A stretch of 6,203 nt of DNA from Actinomycetes bacterium (GTDB taxonomy: Bacteria > Actinomycetota > Coriobacteriia > Anaerosomatales > Anaerosomataceae). Below are positions 1 to 5,789 of the stretch, in pieces. The stretch's first letter is position 1. The number at the start of each line of letters is the position of its first letter. The notes beneath the pieces are model-generated. The model saw only the letters and a list, made by a program, of their open reading frames with translations, was not told the origin of the DNA and made no database searches. A program made the position numbers and the translations under genes. Location of the stretch: contig JAJZRZ010000107.1 of NCBI GenBank assembly GCA_021850085.1, forward strand, positions 1 to 6,203, given 5' to 3'.

Positions 1-13
1 GTGCAGTCGTCAT
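1..13 (-). CDS. Start of the next gene, probably rnfG (only four codons visible)
   Basis: The TGA of rnfD overlaps an ATG at 13-11 in the arrangement ATGA, and the frame continues as Met-Thr-Thr-Ala to the window edge. In rnfCDGEAB clusters the gene following rnfD is rnfG, a membrane-anchored FMN protein. Four residues cannot identify a protein; the call rests on position and the overlapping start alone. Confidence 0.4.
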
Positions 14-1005
14 TTGCTCTTCACCCACCCGAAGGTCCGCGGCCGGAAGAACCGGTCGATGAGCGGTGCGAGACCGTTCATGAACAGGATCGCGAAGGTT
101 GTCGACTCGGGCATCGGAGAGACGAATCGGCCGACCCCGTTGAACAACCCGCATCCGATTCCGTAGACAAGCCGTCCGGTCTTGGACATGGGAGAGGTGA
201 CATAGTCGGTCGCCATGAAGAAAGCTCCGAGCATGACGCCCCCGGCGAGCACGTGGAACACCGGGTCCGAGCCGAGCACGAGCGACACCACAGCGACGGT
301 CCCTATGTAGCCGGCAGGGATGCGCCAGTCGATGATCCCTTTCGCGATCAACACCAAGCCGCCGAGGATCAACAACGCGGCCGAGACCTCGCCGAGCGAT
401 CCCTCGAGATTGCGCCACAACAGCGGCTGATACTGGTCCGCAAGATCGAAGCCGTAAGCGCCGTCCGACGCACGGTCCGCCGCCGCGACCGCAAGCCGGG
501 TCGCGCCCGAGATGACATCGTGACCGTCGCCGGTCACATCCGGAAGCGTGCGGAACCAGCCGCGATTCGGCGCCTCGGCCAGCACGCCACCCCACGACAG
601 GGCCACGAACGCCCGCCCGACGAGCGCAGGATTGAAGAGGTTGTGCCCCAACCCGCCGAAGACCAGCTTACCCAGGACCATAGCCACGAGGGCGGCCGCC
701 ACTGCCATCCACCACGGCGTGCGCGGCGGGAGCGTCATTGCGAGCAGCACGCCAGTCACGAGCGCGCTGCCGTCCACGATCGTCTGCGGCCGTCGGGAGA
801 GCCTGTTCCACAGCCATTCGGTGCACAGGCACACGGCGATACATACGACGAACAGCTGGACGGCCACCCACCCCATCGTGGCCATCGCCCACAGGGCCGA
901 GGGGGACAGCGCGGCGACCACCCACAGCATGATCGCGCGTCCGGTGTCCGGGGCGGAGATGTGCGGTGGGGGTCCGACGACCCGGGAGACTAGCGGCTCG
1001 GTCAT
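10..1005 (-). CDS. rnfD: Rnf electron transport complex subunit D (membrane, covalent FMN)
   Basis: A 331-residue integral membrane protein of the RnfD/NqrB family, part of the ion-translocating core. Several long hydrophobic stretches support about nine membrane spans, for example residues 24-43, 46-66 and 97-115, with a further cluster after residue 225. Family signatures are DGSALVTGVLLAMTLPP (78-94) and GGLGHNLFNPALVGRAF (117-133). SGAT at 166-169 is the flavinylation motif: FMN is expected to be linked to Thr169 by an ApbE-type transferase, which is not in the window. Near the C-terminus MATDYVTSPMS is also conserved. The ATG at 1005 overlaps the rnfC stop (TGATG); the frame is open farther upstream, but that part lies inside rnfC and has no RnfD sequence. 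The stop overlaps the start of the next gene. Confidence 0.94.
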   Translation of the reverse strand: MTEPLVSRVVGPPPHISAPDTGRAIMLWVVAALSPSALWAMATMGWVAVQLFVVCIAVCLCTEWLWNRLSRRPQTIVDGSALVTGVLLAMTLPPRTPWWMAVAAALVAMVLGKLVFGGLGHNLFNPALVGRAFVALSWGGVLAEAPNRGWFRTLPDVTGDGHDVISGATRLAVAAADRASDGAYGFDLADQYQPLLWRNLEGSLGEVSAALLILGGLVLIAKGIIDWRIPAGYIGTVAVVSLVLGSDPVFHVLAGGVMLGAFFMATDYVTSPMSKTGRLVYGIGCGLFNGVGRFVSPMPESTTFAILFMNGLAPLIDRFFRPRTFGWVKSK

Positions 1006-2303
1006 CACTTCACCCCCCGCGCCATCGCCGCGCCCTTGGCTAGGCGCACGAGCTGAAGCAGTGGACGCTTGGTCGGACATACGTACGAGCAGATGCCGCA
1101 CTCGATACAGTCAAGTGCATCGCGATCTCCCGCGCGGTCCCACATCTGGTGAGCGGCGTAGTTCGCTATGGCGTAAGGCTCCAGCATCATGGGACAAGCC
1201 TCAGGGCAACGGCCACAGCGGATGCACGGCTGGTCCCCGGTGATCGCCGGGGATGCCACGCCCGTGGGCAGCGCCACTATACCCGACATGCCTTTGGTCA
1301 CGGGCACGTCGAGCGACCCGAGCGCCGTGCCGGTCATGGGGCCACCGGCGATCACGCGCTCGACGTCCCCCATAAGGCCGCCGGCAGCCTCGATCAGCTC
1401 GCTGACAAGCGTGCCGAGAACCACCTGGTAATTGCCCGGCCGAGCCACGGAGCCGGTGACCGTCACGATCCGCTCGACCAGCGGCTTGCCATGCTCCAGC
1501 GCATCGGCGATGGCGGCGGCTGTGGCAGCATTGTGGACGAGGACGCCGATCGCCGCGGGAAGCGTGCCGTGCGGTACTTCCGTCTTGAGCAGCGCGTAGA
1601 TGAGCTGCTTCTCGGCGCCTTGCGGGTACCGCGTGGGCAACACGATGACCTCGACCTCGCCCGCGGACGACGCACGCACTGCCGCGACCGCATCGGGCTT
1701 GTTCGACTCGATCGCGATCATCGCGCGCTGGGCGCCCGCCATCTGCTGGATGTACCGGGCTCCCGCGACCACGCGTTCCGGCTGTTCGAGCATGAGCCTG
1801 TGGTCGCATGTGAGAAACGGCTCGCACTCGCAGCCGTTGATGATGACCGTCTCGATATGCATGCCCTTGGGAGGGCTGAGCTTCACGATGCTCGGGAAGG
1901 TCGCGCCCCCCATGCCGACGATACCGGCCGCGCGGATTCGCGCTTTGGGGTTTCCCTCGTCCGGGACCGGTACGAACGACGCCAGATCCTGCCCTGTCTC
2001 CGCTTCGATAGTCACCGCGGTCACGCGCGTCCCGGATGCCGTCAGGACCGGGCCGATATCGGTGACGGTTCCCGTCAGTGGTGCGTGGACGGGCGCCGAT
2101 ACCATGGCGTCCACGTCGCCGATCATCTGGCCTCGCAAGACGCGGTCCCCCACCGCCACGAGAGGCTCGCAAGAAGCTCCAAGGTGCTGACTCATGGGAA
2201 CGACGATCTCGGCCGGGATCGGAGTCCGTAGGACAGGAAACCCAGCGGTCGCCTCTTTGTGCTCAGGTGGATGCACTCCACCCCTGAACACGGATCTGGC
2301 CAC
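1005..2303 (-). CDS. rnfC: Rnf electron transport complex subunit C (NADH-side, two 4Fe-4S clusters)
   Basis: A 432-residue peripheral subunit of the Rnf complex on the cytoplasmic face, where the NADH/NAD+ reaction occurs and electrons pass to or from the ferredoxin side. The N-terminal barrel-sandwich domain opens with FRGGVHPPEHK. A complex I 51-kDa-like domain follows, with GMGGATFPSIVKL (nucleotide/FMN-type fold) and INGCECEPFLTCDHR, then an SLBB-type region (about 270-340). Two ferredoxin clusters close the protein: Cys360, 363, 366, 370 and Cys399, 402, 405, 409. The protein lacks the long alanine/lysine-rich C-terminal tail seen in proteobacterial RnfC, so it resembles the shorter clostridial/Thermotoga kind. 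Its TGA overlaps the rnfD ATG by one base. It is the first gene after the intergenic gap and its own promoter is likely. Confidence 0.94.
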   Translation of the reverse strand: MARSVFRGGVHPPEHKEATAGFPVLRTPIPAEIVVPMSQHLGASCEPLVAVGDRVLRGQMIGDVDAMVSAPVHAPLTGTVTDIGPVLTASGTRVTAVTIEAETGQDLASFVPVPDEGNPKARIRAAGIVGMGGATFPSIVKLSPPKGMHIETVIINGCECEPFLTCDHRLMLEQPERVVAGARYIQQMAGAQRAMIAIESNKPDAVAAVRASSAGEVEVIVLPTRYPQGAEKQLIYALLKTEVPHGTLPAAIGVLVHNAATAAAIADALEHGKPLVERIVTVTGSVARPGNYQVVLGTLVSELIEAAGGLMGDVERVIAGGPMTGTALGSLDVPVTKGMSGIVALPTGVASPAITGDQPCIRCGRCPEACPMMLEPYAIANYAAHQMWDRAGDRDALDCIECGICSYVCPTKRPLLQLVRLAKGAAMARGVK

Positions 2304-2318
2304 AGGCACCCCTTTCTC
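2304..2318 (-). promoter_or_regulatory. Ribosome binding site that decides the rnfC start
   Basis: GAGAAAGGGG (2318-2309) is followed by a five-base spacer and a GTG at 2303. A second GTG at 2309-2307 overlaps the purine tract and has no spacer. The GTG at 2303 gives a protein beginning MARSVFRGGVHPPEHK, which fits the usual RnfC N-terminus. Longer in-frame starts up to 2375 would lie in the promoter region and encode no conserved sequence. Confidence 0.6.
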
Positions 2319-2354
2319 GCACCGGTCAACACCAGAAGCAGTACATGAGGACTC

Positions 2355-2382
2355 ACTATAAGCGGTTTGATACACCGCACAA
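2355..2382 (-). promoter_or_regulatory. Possible sigma-70-type promoter for rnfC
   Basis: In the 91-base gap between the protease and rnfC, reading on the minus strand, TTGTGC (2382-2377) and TATAGT (2360-2355) are separated by 16 bases. TATAGT differs from the -10 consensus at one base; the -35 matches only at TTG. Transcription would start near 2348 and leave a leader of about 45 bases before the rnfC start. It is the most AT-rich spot in a GC-rich window and in the right place for an rnf promoter, but it is seen by eye only. Confidence 0.38.
2362..2378. promoter_or_regulatory. Inverted repeat within the promoter spacer, candidate operator
   Basis: The arms GCGGT (2362-2366) and ACCGC (2374-2378) are perfect inverted copies around a seven-base centre. 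The repeat fills the space between the proposed -35 and -10 elements of rnfC, where a bound repressor would block the polymerase. No U-rich run follows on the minus strand, so an intrinsic terminator for the hydrogenase operon is unlikely. With five-base arms it could be chance. The regulator is not identified. Confidence 0.28.
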
Positions 2383-2394
2383 TGTGGAGACCCT

Positions 2395-2865
2395 CTAAGT
2401 TCGCACGTTGCCTCGACTCATGCAGAATGCCACCGAGGCCTCCACATATTCCTCAAACCGCTCGTCGAGCTCCGGGGACACCCCAATGCCGGAACCGATC
2501 TGAGCGGGCTCGATCCCAAGAAACGTCACCCGCGGCATCGGCCTTCCCAGCGAGACGGCGAACCGCACGACACCGAGCACATCGCCCTCGTGCGTGCTCA
2601 CGCAGGAAAGGTCCTTCCTGGATGTCACGTCCCCGGGCTCGAAGATCATCCACTCGCCAGGAGCGCGCCCCATTCTCGCTGTGTCCACGACAAGCACCGA
2701 TTCGACCCCATCGTCAAGGTAATGGACCAAGTCAAGAACGCTTCCGCCGATCTCGATCGCTCTGAACCCGCTCTCCAGCCCTCTGGCCGAGACGGCCTCA
2801 GCGACCCGAAGTCCAATCGAATCATCAAGCCCGCTGTACGTTCCGACGCCGATCAGGTACCGCAC
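2395..2865 (-). CDS. Hydrogenase maturation protease (HyaD/HybD/HycI family)
   Basis: A 156-residue endopeptidase that, in this family, checks nickel insertion and trims the C-terminal tail of the large subunit. Its substrate here is presumably HydA, encoded nine bases upstream. Comparison with E. coli HybD by eye places the three nickel-sensing ligands at Asp15 (in LDDSIG), Asp61 (VVDTARMG) and His92 (STHEGDVL). The late motif FLGIEPAQIGSGIGVSPEL (115-133) is also typical. The start is GTG at 2865 with a weak AGGCGG at 2871-2876; a nearby ATG at 2870 is in another frame. The opening motif reads GVGT where family members usually have GVGN. It is the last gene before the only intergenic gap, so it probably ends the hydrogenase operon. 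No other maturation genes (hypA-F) are in the window. Confidence 0.88.
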   Translation of the reverse strand: MRYLIGVGTYSGLDDSIGLRVAEAVSARGLESGFRAIEIGGSVLDLVHYLDDGVESVLVVDTARMGRAPGEWMIFEPGDVTSRKDLSCVSTHEGDVLGVVRFAVSLGRPMPRVTFLGIEPAQIGSGIGVSPELDERFEEYVEASVAFCMSRGNVRT

Positions 2866-2874
2866 GTCATCCGC

Positions 2875-4191
2875 CTAGCGCACGAACTCGACGTCGAGAT
2901 GGTGCGTGGAGCATGAGATGCAGGGGTCGTACGCACGGACAAGCATCTCGAAGGCCCTGCCCACCTGCTCTTCGGAGGCTGGCGTGGCGAGAAGGTGTGG
3001 CAGCAGGACGTCGAAGTCCGCTTGGATGTTCGCGTGGTTCTGGTTCGTCGGGATGATGCAGTTCGCATTCGTGCACATGCCGTCGCGGTCGTAGGCGTAC
3101 TCATGGAACAGGATGCCCCTCGGCACCTCCACCGCCGAGGCGCCGGAGCCGTAGCCGGCGGGTTGGACGAGAGACTCCTCGGCGATCCCCTCGGCGAGGA
3201 GCTCGTCTATGAGGCGCAGGCCCTCGTACGCTGAGTGCACGATCTCAACGACCTGGGCGACCGAGTTCATGTAGGGGTTCGTCACGTACGGCTGCATGCC
3301 GAGCGAAGCGGCCACCCTCTTGGCTTCAGGGTGCAGCTGGTCGTGGTTGACGTTGAACCTCGCAAGGGCGCCCACCGCGTAGCTGTCGCTGCGATTGCGT
3401 GTGTACTTAGCGGTGGACTGCGGCACCACGTACTCGTTCGTGCAGCTGCGGTAGTCGGCCACGGCGTAGCAAGCACGGTCTCCATCGGGAAGGACGGTCT
3501 GGACGAAACCGTCATACAGCGCGTACTCCTCCGCCGAGGAGAGCGCCATGTACTCCGTGGGCCGGTCGAACGCGGGGATCATCGGGGCCAGCGCGGTGAT
3601 CGTCTCAAGGGTGGCCAGCAGGTCTGGGACCGACTCGACCAGGCGGTCTCTCATGCCGGCGAGGTCTTTGGCCGACGGCAGTCTCGTGAAGCCCCCTGGG
3701 ACCACGGTCGTCGGGTGCGTGGTCCGGCCAGCGATGAGCGAGCCCCACTCGTGCCCGAGGCGCTTGAGACGCAGCGCGCGCGCGACCACCTCGCCGTGCG
3801 TTGCGACGAGCGGGAACACCGAAGGCGCGCCGAGAAGGTCGGGCGCGACGAGCACGTAGATGTGCAACACGTGCGAGTCGAAGTTTTCGGCATGCTTGAG
3901 CAGGGTCCGCAGCTTCTTCGTCTGCTCCGTGACCACGATGCCCAGCGCCGACTCGGTGGCCTTCACGGACGCGAGCGTGTGACCCACCGAGCATATGCCG
4001 CAGATGCGGCTTGTGATCCGGGCCACTTCCGAGTAGTGCCTGCCTCGCAGCATCGACTCGAAGAACCGCGGCGCCTCGGGCACCTGCCATTCGCACTGCT
4101 CCACCACGCCGTCTTTGACGTTGACGCGGATGTTGCCGTGTCCTTCGACCCGCGTCAGGTGGTGTATGTCCACATTCAGGTCCCGCAGCAT
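2875..4191 (-). CDS. hydA: [NiFe] hydrogenase large (catalytic) subunit, sulfhydrogenase alpha subunit, group 3b type
   Basis: A 438-residue catalytic subunit that binds the Ni-Fe(CN)2CO centre and activates or evolves H2. The four nickel/iron cysteines are present in the L1 motif RICGICSVGH (Cys64, Cys67) and the L2 motif DPCISCSTH (Cys424, Cys427). The N-terminal RVEGHG (14-19) is the conserved glutamate region of the family. The C-terminus is an unprocessed precursor: cleavage is expected after His430, removing the eight residues HLDVEFVR, by the protease encoded immediately downstream. Length matches archaeal and bacterial group 3b alpha subunits (about 430). The ATG lies three bases after the delta stop and is served by GAGGAG at 4199-4204, seven bases away, so the delta and alpha genes are probably translated in step. 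It is not a complex I NuoD-like protein, because the L1 and L2 cysteines are intact. Subgroup 3b rather than 3d is inferred from the hydBGDA order, not from a tree. Confidence 0.95.
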   Translation of the reverse strand: MLRDLNVDIHHLTRVEGHGNIRVNVKDGVVEQCEWQVPEAPRFFESMLRGRHYSEVARITSRICGICSVGHTLASVKATESALGIVVTEQTKKLRTLLKHAENFDSHVLHIYVLVAPDLLGAPSVFPLVATHGEVVARALRLKRLGHEWGSLIAGRTTHPTTVVPGGFTRLPSAKDLAGMRDRLVESVPDLLATLETITALAPMIPAFDRPTEYMALSSAEEYALYDGFVQTVLPDGDRACYAVADYRSCTNEYVVPQSTAKYTRNRSDSYAVGALARFNVNHDQLHPEAKRVAASLGMQPYVTNPYMNSVAQVVEIVHSAYEGLRLIDELLAEGIAEESLVQPAGYGSGASAVEVPRGILFHEYAYDRDGMCTNANCIIPTNQNHANIQADFDVLLPHLLATPASEEQVGRAFEMLVRAYDPCISCSTHHLDVEFVR

Positions 4192-4194
4192 CGC

Positions 4195-4938
4195 TCAGCT
4201 CCTCAGGTTGGCCGTGAACATGCGTGCCTTGCCGACGGCCCGCTTCTGGCTGAACCCGGCGCGTTCGATGAGGACCTTCTCGAGTGCGCGCAGGTTCGCG
4301 TCATCGACGAACCCGCGACACGCCTCGCAGGGGATTCCATCAGCAGGACATGGCGCGCCGCAACCCGCGCGCGCGACCTGCCCCATACAGTGGTCGCCCT
4401 CCTCGTACCGGCAGACCGTCTCGTGACGCTTGCATTCGACGCACACAGGGTATGTCGGGATGAGCGGCGTCGCGTCGTGCAACAACGCCGAGAGCACGTG
4501 CAGCAGTTCGTCGCGACATATCGGGCAGCCCTTGATCTCGTAGTCGACCCTGATCGCGCTCGAGATCGGACGAGCCGGCCCGCTGTGTAGGTGCGAAGCG
4601 AGCGCGTCGTCGCCGTACACGACTTCATGGAAGTCGTCCTGATGGTTCTTGAGTGCGTTGATGCCCCCCGTTACCGCGCATGCGCCGTAGGCGATCACCA
4701 CACGCGCGCGACGCCGAATCTCCTCCAGGCGTCCGCGATCCGCCTCGCGGGTGAAGCTCCCCTCGATGAGCGCGATATCGATACAGCCGTCGGTCTTCTC
4801 GCTCATCGCTTCGCGGAACTCGACGATCTCCACGTGTTTCAGCAGCTCGAGCGTGGCAGCATCCCCGTAGTTCGTGAACTCGATCTGGCAACCTTCGCAG
4901 CTTGCGAAGTCGAAGAAGGCGACCTTCGGCCGGCCCAT
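4195..4938 (-). CDS. hydD: [NiFe] hydrogenase small subunit (sulfhydrogenase delta subunit)
   Basis: A 247-residue cytoplasmic small subunit of the NADH:ubiquinone oxidoreductase 20 kDa / [NiFe] small-subunit family. It relays electrons between the Ni-Fe centre of HydA and the beta/gamma module. The proximal [4Fe-4S] ligands are evident as CEGC (Cys14, Cys17), GACAVTGG (Cys87) and GCP (Cys138). Eight more cysteines downstream (166, 169, 176, 184, 193, 197, 204, 207) are enough for two further clusters, as expected of group 3 small subunits. There is no twin-arginine signal or membrane anchor, so the enzyme stays in the cytoplasm. The ATG is two bases after the gamma stop, with GAGGAGG at 4949-4955 lying within the end of the gamma gene. 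The F420-reducing (group 3a/3c) relatives share the fold, but the HydG-type partner next door argues for group 3b. Confidence 0.93.
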   Translation of the reverse strand: MGRPKVAFFDFASCEGCQIEFTNYGDAATLELLKHVEIVEFREAMSEKTDGCIDIALIEGSFTREADRGRLEEIRRRARVVIAYGACAVTGGINALKNHQDDFHEVVYGDDALASHLHSGPARPISSAIRVDYEIKGCPICRDELLHVLSALLHDATPLIPTYPVCVECKRHETVCRYEEGDHCMGQVARAGCGAPCPADGIPCEACRGFVDDANLRALEKVLIERAGFSQKRAVGKARMFTANLRS

Positions 4939-4940
4939 GA

Positions 4941-5789
4941 TCAGATCGCCTCCTCAAGCGCATGTATCTCGGCAAGAGTGAAGACCGGCCCGTCCACGCA
5001 GCAGTACTTGTCGTTGATCTGGCAGTGCCCACACTTGCCGACGCCGCACTTCATGCGGCGCTCGAGGTCGACGAAGATGTTCTCGCCGGCGACGCCGAGC
5101 GAGTCGAGCTCACGAATGACGAAATCGAACATCACTGGCGGGCCGCAGATGACCACCCTGGTGCCGGGGTCGATCTGTGTCCTGTGGAAGAGCGCGGTTA
5201 TCACACCGACGTTACCCGTCCACGACGCGTCGGCACGGTCCACCGTCTCGAGATACTCCATCTCTCCTGAAGCGCGCCAGCGGAGACGGTCCTCCGTGAA
5301 CAGCAGCTGCAAGGGATCACGTGCGCCATAAAACAGCAGGAACCTGCCGAACTCGGCGCGCCGGTCCTCGATGTACTGGATCAGGCTGCGGGTGGGGCAC
5401 AACCCGATGCCGCCGGCCACCACGAGCACGTCATGCCCGCGCAGAGAATCCAGATCGAAGCCGTGACCGAGGGGCCCACGGATCCACAGCGAGTCGCCGA
5501 CCTCCTTGGCGTTGATCGCGGTGGACACCCGCCCGACCGTCCGCACGACGATGTCGAAGCTGTCGGTGCGCGTCGGGGAGCTCGCCAGCCCGATCGGAAT
5601 CTCGCCGTAGCCCATCACCCCCACCTCCAGGATTTGTCCCGGAGTGAACCGCAGATGCTCGCCGTCGGCCAACTGAAGGGTGAAGTGCTTCTCGCTCGAG
5701 GTCGGCCGATTCGTGTGGAGGATCTTCGCTTCCCTCGGCAGGAACAGGTTCTCGTACGGGCCGGTCGCCACAGCGGTCTGGATGCTCAT
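4941..5789 (-). CDS. hydG: Sulfhydrogenase gamma subunit, FAD/NAD(P)-binding oxidoreductase with [2Fe-2S]
   Basis: A 282-residue cytoplasmic flavoprotein of the ferredoxin-NADP reductase superfamily, close in layout to PyrK and sulfhydrogenase gamma. The N-terminal FAD-binding barrel spans about residues 15-110, with GLASSP at 67-72 in the position of the usual RxYS-type flavin motif and RGPLGHGF at 104-111. The nucleotide-binding domain follows, with VVAGGIGLCPTRS (123-135) and CGPPVMF (215-221). The C-terminus carries a [2Fe-2S] motif, Cys248, Cys253, Cys256 and probably Cys264, followed by DGPVF. Its role is to bring electrons to or from NAD(P)H. The ATG at 5789 is chosen because it overlaps the beta stop, has GGAGG seven bases upstream (5797-5801), and gives a normal family length; the frame stays open farther upstream through the beta gene but that extension reads no domain. 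NADPH versus NADH preference cannot be read with certainty. Confidence 0.92.
   Translation of the reverse strand: MSIQTAVATGPYENLFLPREAKILHTNRPTSSEKHFTLQLADGEHLRFTPGQILEVGVMGYGEIPIGLASSPTRTDSFDIVVRTVGRVSTAINAKEVGDSLWIRGPLGHGFDLDSLRGHDVLVVAGGIGLCPTRSLIQYIEDRRAEFGRFLLFYGARDPLQLLFTEDRLRWRASGEMEYLETVDRADASWTGNVGVITALFHRTQIDPGTRVVICGPPVMFDFVIRELDSLGVAGENIFVDLERRMKCGVGKCGHCQINDKYCCVDGPVFTLAEIHALEEAI

Noticed and set aside
1..993. Plus-strand open frame of 330 codons opposite rnfD
   Set aside because: Its translation is rich in Arg, His, Glu and Asp, as expected from reading the hydrophobic rnfD backwards; no domain is seen.
1149..2231. Plus-strand open frame of 360 codons opposite rnfC
   Set aside because: Antisense shadow of rnfC, with Arg/His/Asp-rich composition and no motif.
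2350..2360. GACTCACTATA on the plus strand, matching the central part of the T7 phage promoter
   Set aside because: Only 11 bases agree; the upstream TAATAC and downstream GGG are absent and it points into the 3' end of the protease gene. Taken as chance overlap with the minus-strand TATAGT element.
2304..2375. Longer rnfC starting at GTG 2375
   Set aside because: The extra 24 codons have no ribosome site, overlap the promoter-like element and encode no conserved RnfC sequence; GTG 2303 has a good purine tract.
2362..2378. Rho-independent terminator for the hydrogenase operon
   Set aside because: The stem is only five base pairs and no T-run follows on the minus strand.
2367..2382. FNR- or Rex-like site (TTGTG...ATCAA on the minus strand)
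   Set aside because: The half-sites are imperfect and the spacing differs from both known consensus forms; support is too weak to name a regulator.
3235..4590. Plus-strand open frame of 451 codons opposite hydA and hydD
   Set aside because: It mirrors GC-rich codons of two strongly supported minus-strand genes, has a low-complexity Arg/His/Val-rich translation and no recognisable domain.
2875..4938. Bidirectional Hox-type (group 3d) hydrogenase
   Set aside because: No HoxF/HoxU-like diaphorase is present; the partners are HydB- and HydG-type proteins in the sulfhydrogenase order.
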